Source of the DNA: Roseateles depolymerans
GTDB taxonomy: Bacteria > Pseudomonadota > Gammaproteobacteria > Burkholderiales > Burkholderiaceae_C
Length of the DNA stretch: 16,660 nucleotides
Reading direction: 5' to 3'
NCBI GenBank assembly: GCA_003241055.1
Contig: QFOD01000039.1
Span: 1 to 16,660 of the forward strand
Shown: positions 1-11,400 of the stretch, piece by piece
How positions within the stretch are numbered: position 1 is the stretch's first letter
Layout: every line of letters begins with the position of its first letter
Made by a program: the position numbers and the translations under genes
The notes under the pieces: generated by a model
Seen by the model: only the letters and a program-made list of their open reading frames with translations
What the model was told of the DNA's origin: nothing
The model's database searches: none

Positions 1-145
1 CAAGGAAATGGTCATGCCTGGCGACAACGTCGGCATCACCGTGAAGCTGATCGCGCCGATCGCCATGGAGCAAGGCCTGCGCTTTGCTATCCGTGAAGGC
101 GGCCGTACCGTCGGTTCGGGCGTCGTCGCCACGATCATCGAGTAA
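1..145 (+). CDS. tuf: Elongation factor Tu, C-terminal end (partial)
   Basis: The last 47 codons of an EF-Tu gene are read in the frame starting at position 2, beginning KEMVMPGDNVGITVKLIAPI and ending GSGVVATIIE. This is the C-terminal end of EF-Tu domain 3, part of the barrel that helps grip aminoacyl-tRNA. EF-Tu is the GTPase that delivers aminoacyl-tRNA to the ribosomal A site in the cytoplasm. The gene closes with tandem stops (TAA TAG, 143-148) and is followed 15 nt later by tRNA-Trp, so the tRNA is probably cut from the same transcript. The 5' part lies outside the window. A second tuf gene starts at 16562 in the same orientation; the two pieces cover opposite ends of the protein and cannot be compared here. 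Identification is firm. Confidence 0.97.
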   Translation, partial: KEMVMPGDNVGITVKLIAPIAMEQGLRFAIREGGRTVGSGVVATIIE

Positions 146-160
146 TAGTTTCTGGGCCAC

Positions 161-236
161 AGGGGCATAGCTCAATTGGCAGAGCGTCGGTCTCCAAAAC
201 CGAAGGTTGGGGGTTCGAGACCCTCTGCCCCTGCCA
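161..236 (+). tRNA. trpT: tRNA-Trp (anticodon CCA)
   Basis: A 76-nt cloverleaf folds fully. The acceptor stem AGGGGCA (161-167) pairs with TGCCCCT (226-232), followed by discriminator G233 and an encoded CCA (234-236). The anticodon stem TCGGT (187-191) pairs with ACCGA (199-203) around the loop CTCCAAA (192-198), with anticodon CCA at 194-196 reading UGG. The T stem 209-213/221-225 closes the loop TTCGAGA. It lies between tuf and secE, a position common in Betaproteobacteria, and is probably processed from the tuf transcript; I see no separate promoter. No mismatches suggest decay. Confidence 0.98.
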
Positions 237-343
237 CCCGCCGCTGATCACGGTTGGGTTGGCTCCCAGGCTTCCAAGCATCGGCCCGCGAGAGTGATCT
301 CAGCGGGCCTTGCTGCTGATGGCTTCGGCCTCGCAGCGAATGA

Positions 344-361
344 CGCCGCCGCCTGGCGGCG
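344..361 (+). promoter_or_regulatory. GC hairpin just upstream of secE start
   Basis: A perfect 7-bp stem, CGCCGCC (344-350) with GGCGGCG (355-361), encloses the tetraloop GCCT. It ends 3 nt before the weak purine-rich GAGAG (365-369) that would serve as the secE ribosome binding site. It has no T-run, so it is not a terminator. The rest of the 140-nt gap between tRNA-Trp and secE shows no clear promoter. A role in secE translation or in processing of the tRNA-secE transcript is inference. Confidence 0.4.
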
Positions 362-376
362 CACGAGAGTGAACTG

Positions 377-763
377 ATGGCGAATCCCCCCCAAGTCGAA
401 ACCGTGACCACCAGTGCCGACAAGGCGAAGCTGGCTGCGGCTGTGCTTCTGCTGGTCGGAGCGCTGATTGCTTATTACGGCCTGTCCAAGCAGGGCGCCC
501 TGGTTCAATGGGCCTCGCTGCTGGTGCTGTTGGCGGCGGGCGTGGCTACTTTCTTCACGTCGGAGCATGGCAAGGCATTGATCGCCTATGGCCGCGACTC
601 CGCGCGTGAGGTTCGCAAGGTTGTCTGGCCGAGCCGTAAGGAGGCGGTGCAGATGACGGGCTATGTGTTCGCCTTTGTTGTCGTGATGGCCTTGTTCCTC
701 TGGTTCACCGACAAGACGTTGGAGTGGGTGCTGTACGACCTGATCCTGGGCTGGAAGCGCTGA
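377..763 (+). CDS. secE: Preprotein translocase subunit SecE
   Basis: SecE is the small essential subunit that clamps the SecYEG protein-export channel in the inner membrane. The 128-residue product matches the three-helix proteobacterial form (E. coli about 127 residues). Hydrophobic segments lie at about residues 18-36, 41-60 and 93-112. Between the second and third is the family's conserved cytoplasmic amphipathic region ending VRKVVWPSRKEA (about 79-90), the best diagnostic motif. The chosen ATG gives the usual short polar N terminus and has a modest GAGAG binding site 7 nt upstream. nusG follows after 22 nt, the near-universal secE-nusG pairing, so the two are almost certainly cotranscribed. 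Nothing is broken or unusual in the protein. Confidence 0.96.
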   Translation: MANPPQVETVTTSADKAKLAAAVLLLVGALIAYYGLSKQGALVQWASLLVLLAAGVATFFTSEHGKALIAYGRDSAREVRKVVWPSRKEAVQMTGYVFAFVVVMALFLWFTDKTLEWVLYDLILGWKR

Positions 764-785
764 ACTCACGAGGCAGGGAATCAAG

Positions 786-1361
786 ATGTCTGAAGAACAA
801 GTCGTTGCTCCGGCTGCGCCGGCCGGCCTCCCCAAGCGCTGGTACATCGTTCATGCCTATTCGGGCATGGAGAAGGCTGTAGAGCGCAACCTGCGCGAGC
901 GCATCGATCGCGCCGGCATGCAGGACAAGTTCGGCCGCATCCTCGTGCCGACGGAAGAAGTTGTTGAGCTGAAGAACGGCAAGAAGACCGTCACTGAGCG
1001 TCGCATCTACCCGGGCTATGTGCTGGTTGAGATGGCGATGGATGACGAGTCCTGGCACCTGGTGAAGCACACCTCCAAGGTGACAGGCTTCATCGGTGGT
1101 GCTCGCAACCGTCCTGCGCCGATTTCGCAGGCCGAGGTCGACAAGATCGTCAACCAGATGCAAGAAGGCATCGAGAAGCCGCGCCCCAAGGTGGAGTGGA
1201 CGGTTGGCGAGGTCGTTCGGGTCAAGGAAGGCCCGTTCACTGACTTCAATGGGTCGGTCGAAGAGGTCAACTACGACAAATCCAAGGTCCGCGTCTCGGT
1301 CACGATCTTTGGTCGTGCGACGCCGGTGGAGTTGGATTTTGCACAGGTCGAGAAGGTCTGA
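786..1361 (+). CDS. nusG: Transcription termination/antitermination factor NusG
   Basis: NusG binds the RNA polymerase clamp through its N-terminal domain and links polymerase to Rho or to ribosomal protein S10 through its C-terminal KOW domain. The 191-residue product has a short variable N terminus, then an NGN domain (about 18-130) starting RWYIVHAYSGMEKAVERNL and including YPGYVLVEM. The KOW domain (about 140-191) contains VGEVVRVKEGPFTDFNGSVE. It is about 10 residues longer than E. coli NusG because of the N-terminal extension, as is usual in Burkholderiales. A purine-rich AGGCAGGGA precedes the ATG. It follows secE by 22 nt and is the last gene before the 226-nt gap leading to rplK. The gene looks intact and ordinary. 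Confidence 0.97.
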   Translation: MSEEQVVAPAAPAGLPKRWYIVHAYSGMEKAVERNLRERIDRAGMQDKFGRILVPTEEVVELKNGKKTVTERRIYPGYVLVEMAMDDESWHLVKHTSKVTGFIGGARNRPAPISQAEVDKIVNQMQEGIEKPRPKVEWTVGEVVRVKEGPFTDFNGSVEEVNYDKSKVRVSVTIFGRATPVELDFAQVEKV

Positions 1362-1394
1362 GCATTGCTTGGCAGGGTTTGGCGGCTGAGCCAC

Positions 1395-1423
1395 TGGATC
1401 CTGGGCGGTGAACTAAGTAGAAT
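1395..1423 (+). promoter_or_regulatory. Candidate promoter for rplKA
   Basis: The 226-nt gap between nusG and rplK holds a good -10 hexamer TAGAAT (1418-1423, 5 of 6 to consensus) followed by a GC-rich discriminator CGCGGG. The best-spaced -35 is poor: TGGATC (1395-1400, 17-bp spacer, 3 of 6). If used, transcription would begin near 1430 and give a leader of about 155 nt. That leader includes a 7-bp hairpin with one G-U pair, 1503-1509/1515-1521. In E. coli L1 represses rplKA by binding this leader; I cannot point to a certain L1 site here. Confidence 0.4.
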
Positions 1424-1587
1424 CGCGGGTTTGGCTGATGTCCCCAACATCGGCCCGTGGACAGTCCGCAACGAGAGGCGGGCAAGAGGAGCAAAGGTAG
1501 GGGCCGTCGTTCATCGATGGCGCTGAGTCCAATGCGCTAGTACTCAGGTGATCCGGCGAGGCCGTCGGGTCGCTGTTTGGAGAAAAC

Positions 1588-2025
1588 ATGGCCAAGAAAA
1601 TTGTCGGCTTCATCAAGCTGCAAATCCCGGCCGGCAAGGCGAATCCTTCGCCGCCGGTGGGTCCCGCGCTGGGTCAGCGTGGTCTGAATATCATGGAGTT
1701 CTGCAAGGCGTTCAACGCGCAGACCTCCGGTGCCGGCTTCGAGCCCGGCATGAAGCTGCCGGTGGTCATCACCGCCTTCGCCGACAAGAGCTTCACCTTC
1801 GTGATCAAGTCGCCCCCGGCGACCGTGCTGATCAAGAAGGCAGCCAAGATCGAGAAGGGCTCGCAGCGTCCTCACCTGGACAAGGTTGGCAAGCTGACCC
1901 GCGCCCAGCTCGAAGAGATCGCCAAGATCAAGACCAAGGACCTGACGGCAGCCAGCATGGACGCCGCGGTCAAGACCATCGCCGGCTCCGCCCGTTCGAT
2001 GGGCATCATCGTGGAGGGCGTGTGA
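1588..2025 (+). CDS. rplK: 50S ribosomal protein L11
   Basis: L11 binds the GTPase-associated region of 23S rRNA near the L10/L12 stalk and takes part in factor-dependent GTP hydrolysis and the stringent response. The 145-residue product has the family N-terminal domain with the proline-rich SPPVGPALGQRGLNIMEFC (about residues 21-39). Its RNA-binding C-terminal domain ends MDAAVKTIAGSARSMGI. The length is near the usual 142-144. The ATG at 1588 is fixed by a clear GGAG (1579-1582) and the family start MAKKIVGFIKLQIPAGKA. rplA starts 1 nt after its stop, so the pair is cotranscribed and probably translationally coupled. Confidence 0.98.
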   Translation: MAKKIVGFIKLQIPAGKANPSPPVGPALGQRGLNIMEFCKAFNAQTSGAGFEPGMKLPVVITAFADKSFTFVIKSPPATVLIKKAAKIEKGSQRPHLDKVGKLTRAQLEEIAKIKTKDLTAASMDAAVKTIAGSARSMGIIVEGV

Positions 2026-2026
2026 C

Positions 2027-2737
2027 ATGGCCAAGCTGACCAAGAAGCAAAAGGCGCTGGTGGGCAAGGTTGAGTCGACCAAGCTGTACGCGCTGGGCGA
2101 TGCCCTGGAACTGGTGAAGAGCCTGGCGACTGCCAAGTTCGACGAATCCATCGACGTGTCCGTGCAGCTGGGCATTGATGCCAAGAAGTCGGACCAAGTG
2201 GTTCGCGGTGCGGTCGTGATGCCCAACGGCACCGGCAAGACCAAGCGTGTGGCCGTGTTTGCCCAGGGCGCCAAGGCTGAAGAGGCCAAGGCTGCTGGCG
2301 CCGACGTCGTCGGCATGGAGGACCTGGCGGAACGCGTGAAGGCTGGCGACATGCCCTTCGACGTCGTGATCGCCTCGCCCGACACGATGCGTGTCGTCGG
2401 TACCCTGGGTCAGATCCTGGGCCCGCGCGGCCTGATGCCGAACCCCAAGGTCGGCACTGTGACCCCGGACGTGGCGACCGCTGTCAAGAACGCCAAGGCT
2501 GGTCAGGTCCAGTTCCGCGTCGACAAGGCCGGCATCATCCACGGCACGATCGGCCGTCGTTCGTTCGACACCGAGAAGCTGGAAGGCAACCTGCGCGCGC
2601 TGATCGAGGCCCTGAACAAGGCCAAGCCGGCGTCTAGCAAGGGTGTCTACCTGCGCAAGGTCGCCGTGTCCTCGACGATGGGTGTCGGCGCTCGCGTCGA
2701 AATCGCATCGATCAACGCTCAAGCCAACGCCGCTTGA
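2027..2737 (+). CDS. rplA: 50S ribosomal protein L1
   Basis: L1 forms the mobile stalk at the E site that helps release deacylated tRNA, and in many bacteria it represses its own operon by binding the rplK leader. The 236-residue product carries the family signatures VRGAVVMPNGTGKTKRVAVF, LGPRGLMPNPKVGTVT and GIIHGTIGRRSF. It is a few residues longer than most betaproteobacterial L1 because the C terminus ends ARVEIASINAQANAA rather than the shorter usual tail. The binding site GGAGGG (2013-2018) lies inside the end of rplK and the ATG is 1 nt beyond the rplK stop, which favours coupled translation. After it comes a 254-nt structured gap before rplJ. Confidence 0.98.
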   Translation: MAKLTKKQKALVGKVESTKLYALGDALELVKSLATAKFDESIDVSVQLGIDAKKSDQVVRGAVVMPNGTGKTKRVAVFAQGAKAEEAKAAGADVVGMEDLAERVKAGDMPFDVVIASPDTMRVVGTLGQILGPRGLMPNPKVGTVTPDVATAVKNAKAGQVQFRVDKAGIIHGTIGRRSFDTEKLEGNLRALIEALNKAKPASSKGVYLRKVAVSSTMGVGARVEIASINAQANAA

Positions 2738-2749
2738 TGCACTGAATCT

Positions 2750-2774
2750 GTTCGGAGCGAGTCTGGCTCCGGAC
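2750..2774 (+). promoter_or_regulatory. Hairpin after rplA
   Basis: A 9-bp stem, GTTCGGAGC (2750-2758) with GCTCCGGAC (2766-2774, one G-U pair), closes a 7-nt loop. The following bases are AACAAAG, not a T-run, so it is not a complete intrinsic terminator. It is the first of several RNA structures in the rplA-rplJ gap and could be an RNA-processing or mRNA-stability element; this role is inferred. Confidence 0.5.
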
Positions 2775-2790
2775 AACAAAGATTGGTGGG

Positions 2791-2817
2791 GTATCGCCCG
2801 GTCATGCCGGGCGGTAC
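2791..2817 (+). promoter_or_regulatory. 11-bp hairpin in the rplJ leader
   Basis: GTATCGCCCGG (2791-2801) pairs with CCGGGCGGTAC (2807-2817) through 11 consecutive pairs, including one T-G, around the loop TCATG. It abuts the closing helix of the L10-binding element that starts at 2818. A stem this long is very unlikely by chance and suggests a stacked leader RNA architecture. It has no T-run. Confidence 0.6.
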
Positions 2818-2903
2818 GTCATCCAAGACCGCTGGTGGAGACCCCTTAAATCGAGGCGAAAGCCGAGAGCCAGCGCAGATGGCGGTCCCGCTGAACGGAT
2901 GAC
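2818..2903 (+). promoter_or_regulatory. L10 leader: autoregulatory RNA of rplJL
   Basis: In many bacteria the L10(L12)4 complex binds the rplJ leader and represses translation of rplJL. Here an outer helix GTCATCC (2818-2824) pairs perfectly with GGATGAC (2897-2903). Inside it GACCGC (2827-2832) pairs with GCGGTC (2882-2887), and TGG (2833-2835) pairs with CCA (2870-2872). The 3' strand has an asymmetric insert containing GCAGA, as expected for the kink-turn-like L10 site. The segments CCAAGACCGC, GGTG and CTTAA match, by memory, conserved parts of the E. coli rplJ leader. Two small GAAA-capped hairpins follow (GGC/GCC at 2855-2864; ACCC/GGGT at 2902-2913). The second overlaps the closing helix and could compete with it. 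The structure is seen; the function is inferred from family knowledge. Confidence 0.8.
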
Positions 2904-2991
2904 CCGAAAGGGTGGTTTCCGGACAGATGGTCGCTGTTCCCTGGACCCCGAAGGGCCTTCCGGCCTCGAGGGATTTTGTGAGGAGTAGACC

Positions 2992-3510
2992 TTGAGTCTC
3001 AATCGCAACGAGAAAGCAGCCGTTGTGTCGGAAGTGGCAGCGCAAGCCGCCAAGTCCCAGACGCTGGCGCTGGCCGAGTACCGTGGCCTCACCGTGGAAG
3101 CCCTGAACAAGCTGCGCGTCAACGCGCGTGCTCAAGGTGTGTATCTTCACGTGCTGAAGAACACCCTGGCGCGTCGTGCCGTTGCCGGCACGTCGTTCGA
3201 GGCGGCCTCGGATGCCATGGTCGGTCCGCTGATCTACGGCTTTTCGGAAGACGCGGTCGCGGCTGCCAAAGTCATCGCTGACTTTGCCAAGACCAACGAC
3301 AAGCTCGTCATCAAGGGCGGTGCCTACGGAGGCAAGGCGCTGGACGTCAACGGCGTGAAGGCCCTGGCATCCGTGCCAAGCAAGGAAGTGCTGCTGTCGC
3401 AGATCGCTGGCCTGCTCAAGTCGCCTGTGCAGCGTACTGCTGCCGTGCTGGCGGCGCTGGCTCAGCAAAAGGGTGGCGGCGCCGAAGCCGAAGCCCCGGC
3501 TGCGGCCTGA
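2992..3510 (+). CDS. rplJ: 50S ribosomal protein L10 (TTG start)
   Basis: L10 is the base of the ribosomal stalk: its N-terminal domain binds 23S rRNA beside L11, and its C-terminal helix holds the L7/L12 dimers. The 172-residue product starts SLNRNEKAAVVSEVAAQA and includes LAEYRGLTVEALNKLR and YLHVLKNTLARRAV. It ends in the L12-binding region (PVQRTAAVLAALAQQ) plus an Ala/Glu-rich tail. The start is TTG (2992-2994): it has an excellent AGGAG (2981-2985) 6 nt upstream, no ATG lies nearby in frame, and the family N terminus begins exactly here. Expression is probably under feedback by the L10 leader upstream. rplL follows after 51 nt. Confidence 0.97.
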   Translation: MSLNRNEKAAVVSEVAAQAAKSQTLALAEYRGLTVEALNKLRVNARAQGVYLHVLKNTLARRAVAGTSFEAASDAMVGPLIYGFSEDAVAAAKVIADFAKTNDKLVIKGGAYGGKALDVNGVKALASVPSKEVLLSQIAGLLKSPVQRTAAVLAALAQQKGGGAEAEAPAAA

Positions 3511-3561
3511 TCGAGCGCACTTCGCGTCCCCCTGCAATCAATCTGTTTTTAGGAAACTATC

Positions 3562-3942
3562 ATGGCATTCGATAAAGACGCTTTCCTGGCTGCCCTGGAC
3601 AGCATGACCGTTCTGGAACTGAACGACCTGGTCAAGGCAATTGAAGAGAAGTTTGGCGTGTCCGCCGCTTCGATGGCTGCTCCGGCTGCCGGCGGCGCTG
3701 CTGCTGGTGGCGCTGCTGCCGCTGAAGAAAAGACCGAGTTCACCGTGGTGCTGGCTGAAGCCGGCGCCAACAAGGTGGGCGTCATCAAGGCCGTCCGCGA
3801 AATCACGGGCCTGGGCCTGAAGGAAGCCAAGGACCTGGTCGACGGCGCTCCGAAGCCGGTCAAGGAAGGCGTTGCCAAGGCTGACGCCGAAGCCGCCAAG
3901 AAGAAGCTGGAAGAAGCCGGCGCCAAGGTCGAGCTCAAGTAA
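3562..3942 (+). CDS. rplL: 50S ribosomal protein L7/L12
   Basis: L7/L12 is the multicopy stalk protein that recruits and activates translation GTPases (EF-Tu, EF-G, IF2, RF3). The 126-residue product shows the three classic parts. An N-terminal dimerisation helix pair (about 1-36) is followed by an Ala/Gly-rich hinge (about 39-56). The compact C-terminal domain (about 57-126) contains KVGVIKAVREITGLGLKEAK and ends AKVELK. AGGA (3551-3554) precedes the ATG. rplL is made in excess over rpoB in other bacteria, and the attenuator-like hairpins just downstream would allow that here. No irregularities. Confidence 0.98.
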   Translation: MAFDKDAFLAALDSMTVLELNDLVKAIEEKFGVSAASMAAPAAGGAAAGGAAAAEEKTEFTVVLAEAGANKVGVIKAVREITGLGLKEAKDLVDGAPKPVKEGVAKADAEAAKKKLEEAGAKVELK

Positions 3943-3945
3943 TGA

Positions 3946-3979
3946 GCAGGGGCGGGGTGTTTCGGCACTCCCGTCCTGC
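3946..3979 (+). promoter_or_regulatory. Long imperfect hairpin directly after rplL
   Basis: GCAGGGGCGGGGTG (3946-3959) folds onto CACTCCCGTCCTGC (3966-3979) around the loop TTTCGG, with 12 Watson-Crick pairs, one G-T pair and two single-base bulges. It begins 3 nt after the rplL stop. It has no T-run. It may protect the abundant rplJL message or be an RNase III target, as in the E. coli rplL-rpoB spacer; that role is inferred. Confidence 0.5.
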
Positions 3980-3986
3980 CGACTTG

Positions 3987-4017
3987 AAAAGGGGTTGCCG
4001 TCGGGCATCCCCTTTTT
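3987..4017 (+). terminator. Intrinsic terminator/attenuator between rplL and rpoB
   Basis: AAAAGGGG (3987-3994) pairs with CCCCTTTT (4009-4016). After one T-T mismatch, TGCC (3996-3999) pairs with GGCA (4004-4007) around the loop GTCG. The 3' arm ends in TTTTT (4013-4017). This is a textbook intrinsic terminator in form. rpoB and rpoC lie downstream with no convincing promoter of their own, so it should be leaky and act as an attenuator. It would lower polymerase-subunit expression relative to L10/L12, like the known E. coli site. Confidence 0.75.
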
Positions 4018-4283
4018 CGTCATTGGGGTTTCGTTGCACGAGAGCAGCTGAAAGCTGCTGCCGCAGTATGATGCGCAGTTCTTTCACGTGTTCTCTGATC
4101 CGACTGCAGAGAGCCAGTTTGGTCGGACCCTGGTCAGCCGTCACGGCGGGGCCAGGGTTGTCCGCCAGCGGTTGGTAGTGGCCAACCACCAAGCGAGGCA
4201 GCCGCCTGTTCTGGGCGGCCGAGCCAGCCAGTCGCCGACGCGGTGCGTCCCACGGCCGGGGATGCACTCGATACGGAGTGTTT
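4018..4283 (+). promoter_or_regulatory. rpoB leader region, structured, no gene
   Basis: Together with the two hairpins above, this makes a gene-free gap of 341 nt (3943-4283). I see three further inverted repeats. AGCAGCT (4043-4049) pairs with AGCTGCT (4053-4059). GGTTGG (4170-4175) pairs with CCAACC (4182-4187). GCCGCC (4201-4206) pairs with GGCGGC (4214-4219). A lone -10-like TATGAT (4067-4072) has no acceptable -35 at 16-18 bp, so I do not call a promoter. The region resembles the long E. coli rplL-rpoB spacer in size and position. Translational feedback of rpoB here is possible but not shown. Confidence 0.4.
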
Positions 4284-8405
<4,122 letters not shown>

Positions 8406-8425
8406 TCAGGAACAGGAGAGAACAC

Positions 8426-11400
8426 ATGAAAGGTTTGCTGGACCTGTTCAAGCAGTTCACGCCGGATGAGCATTTCGATGCCATCAAGATCGGCCTGGCT
8501 TCGCCGGAGAAGATCCGCAGCTGGTCGTTCGGCGAGGTGAAGAAGCCCGAGACCATCAACTACCGGACGTTCAAGCCCGAGCGTGATGGCCTGTTCTGCG
8601 CCAAGATTTTCGGCCCGATCAAGGACTACGAGTGCCTGTGCGGCAAGTACAAGCGCCTGAAGCACCGCGGCGTCATCTGCGAGAAGTGCGGTGTCGAAGT
8701 CACCCAGACCAAGGTGCGTCGCGAGCGCATGGGTCACATCGACCTGGCCGCGCCCTGCGCTCACATCTGGTTCCTGAAGAGCCTGCCGTCGCGTCTGGGC
8801 CTGGTGCTCGACATGACGCTGCGCGACATCGAACGCGTGCTGTACTTCGAGGCCTATGTGGTCGTCGATCCGGGCATGACCCCGCTGAAGAAGTTCTCGA
8901 TCATGAGCGAGGACGACTACGACGCGAAGCGTGCCGAGTACGGTGACGAGTTCATCGCGCTGATGGGCGCCGAGGGCGTGAAGAAGCTGCTGGAGGACAT
9001 GGATCTCGACATCGAGATCGACCGCCTGCGCAACGACATGACCGGCTCGGAGCTCAAGGTCAAGAAGAACTCCAAGCGCCTGAAGGTCATGGAGGCCTTC
9101 AAGAAGTCCGGCATCAAGCCGAACTGGATGGTGCTGGACGTGTTGCCGGTGCTGCCGCCGGACCTGCGCCCGCTCGTTCCGCTGGACGGCGGCCGCTTCG
9201 CCACGTCGGACCTGAACGACCTCTATCGTCGCGTCATCAACCGCAACAACCGCCTGGCCCGCCTGCTGGAGCTGAAGGCCCCTGAGATCATCGTGCGCAA
9301 CGAAAAGCGCATGCTGCAGGAAGCCGTCGACTCGTTGCTGGACAACGGCCGCCGTGGCAAGGCCATGACCGGCGCCAACAAGCGTGCCCTCAAGTCGCTG
9401 GCCGACATGATCAAGGGCAAGAGCGGTCGCTTCCGTCAGAACCTGCTGGGCAAGCGCGTCGACTACTCCGGTCGTTCCGTCATTACCGTCGGTCCGTACC
9501 TGAAGCTGCATCAGTGCGGTCTGCCCAAGCAGATGGCGCTGGAGCTGTTCAAGCCCTTCATCTTCAGCCGTCTCGAAGCCATGGGCATCGCGACGACGAT
9601 CAAGGCTGCGAAGAAGGAAGTCGAATCCGGTACGCCGGTGGTCTGGGACATCCTGGAAGAGGTGATCAAGGAGCACCCGGTTCTGCTGAACCGTGCACCG
9701 ACGCTGCACCGTCTGGGCATCCAGGCCTTCGAGCCCGTGCTGATCGAAGGCAAGGCCATTCAGCTGCACCCGCTGGTCTGCTCGGCCTTCAACGCCGACT
9801 TCGACGGTGACCAGATGGCCGTTCACGTGCCGCTGTCCATCGAGGCGCAGATGGAAGCCCGCACGCTGATGCTGGCCTCCAACAACGTGCTGTTCCCCGC
9901 GTCCGGCGAGCCCTCCATCGTGCCGTCGCAAGACGTGGTGCTGGGCCTGTACTACGCCACCCGCGAGCGCACCAACGGCAAGGGCGAAGGCCTGGTCTTC
10001 TCGGACATCCCCGAGCTGATCCGTGCGCTGGAGAACGGCGCAGTCGAGATCACCGCCAAGATCAGTGTTCGCCTGACCGAGTGGACCAAGGACAAGGACA
10101 CCGGCGAGTTCGTCCCCGAGACCAAGCTCGTCGACACGACGGTGGGTCGTGCGCTGCTGTCGGAAATCCTGCCCAAGGGTCTGCCGTTCGCCAACATCAA
10201 CAAGGCGCTGAAGAAGAAGGAGATCAGCAAGCTGATCAACACCTCCTTCCGCAAGTGTGGTCTGAAGGAAACCGTGGTGCTGGCCGACAAGCTGCTGCAG
10301 AGCGGCTTCCGCCTGGCGACGCGCGCCGGTATCTCGATCGCGATCGACGACATGCTCGTGCCCAACGAGAAGTACACCGTCATCGACCGTGCCGAGAAGG
10401 AGGTCAAGGAGATCGAGCAGCAGTACGTCTCGGGTCTCGTGACCGCCGGTGAGCGCTACAACAAGGTGGTGGACATCTGGGGCAAGGCCGGTGACGAAAT
10501 CGGCAAGAAGATGATGGACCACCTGAAGGTCGAGAAGACCCTGGACCGCAACGGCAAGGAAGTCGTCCAGGAGTCGTTCAATTCGATCTACATGATGGCC
10601 GACTCGGGCGCGCGGGGCTCTGCCGCCCAGATCCGTCAGCTGGCCGGCATGCGTGGCCTGATGGCCAAGCCGGACGGCTCCATCATCGAGACGCCGATTA
10701 CGGCGAACTTCCGCGAAGGTCTGAACGTTCTGCAGTACTTCATCTCCACCCACGGTGCTCGTAAGGGCCTGGCGGATACGGCGCTGAAGACCGCGAACTC
10801 CGGCTACCTGACGCGTCGTCTGGTGGACGTGACGCAGGATCTGGTCGTGACCGAGGACGATTGCGGCACCGACAACGGCCTGGCCATGCGCGCCCTGGTC
10901 GAAGGCGGTGAAGTCATCGAGTCCCTGCGCGATCGCGTGCTGGGTCGCGTGGCCGCCATCGACGTGGTGCACCCCGAGACGCAGGCCGTGCTGCTGACCG
11001 CCGGCAACATGCTGGACGAAGACGCGCTCGACATCCTCGAGCAGGCCGGTGTGGACGAGATCAAGGTCCGCACCCCGCTGACCTGCGGCACGCGTTTCGG
11101 CCTGTGCGCCAAGTGCTATGGCCGTGACCTCGGACGTGGTGGCCTGGTCAACACCGGCGAGGCCGTGGGTGTGATTGCTGCACAGTCCATCGGTGAGCCG
11201 GGTACCCAGCTGACCATGCGGACCTTCCACATCGGCGGTGCCGCGTCGCGTGCAGCGGTGGCGTCCAGCGTCGAAGCCAAGTCCGACGGCATCATCGGCT
11301 TCAATGCCACGATGCGTTACGTGACCAACGGCAAGGGCGAGCTGGTGGTGATTTCCCGTTCCGGCGAAATCGTCATCTCCGACCCGCACGGCCGTGAGCG

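Noticed and set aside
4067..4072. TATGAT as an rpoB promoter -10
   Set aside because: No acceptable -35 lies at 16-18 bp, no extended -10 TG is present, and the nearest TTG-type hexamer is 27 bp away.
3942..4178. Small plus-strand open frame overlapping the rplL stop codon
   Set aside because: It runs through the terminator hairpin, is rich in Arg, Ser and Cys, and has no family resemblance. It fits non-coding spacer better.
4278..4283. GTG at 4278 as the rpoB start
   Set aside because: It overlaps the GGAG binding site at 4275-4278. ATG 4284 has a proper 5-nt spacing and the expected N terminus.
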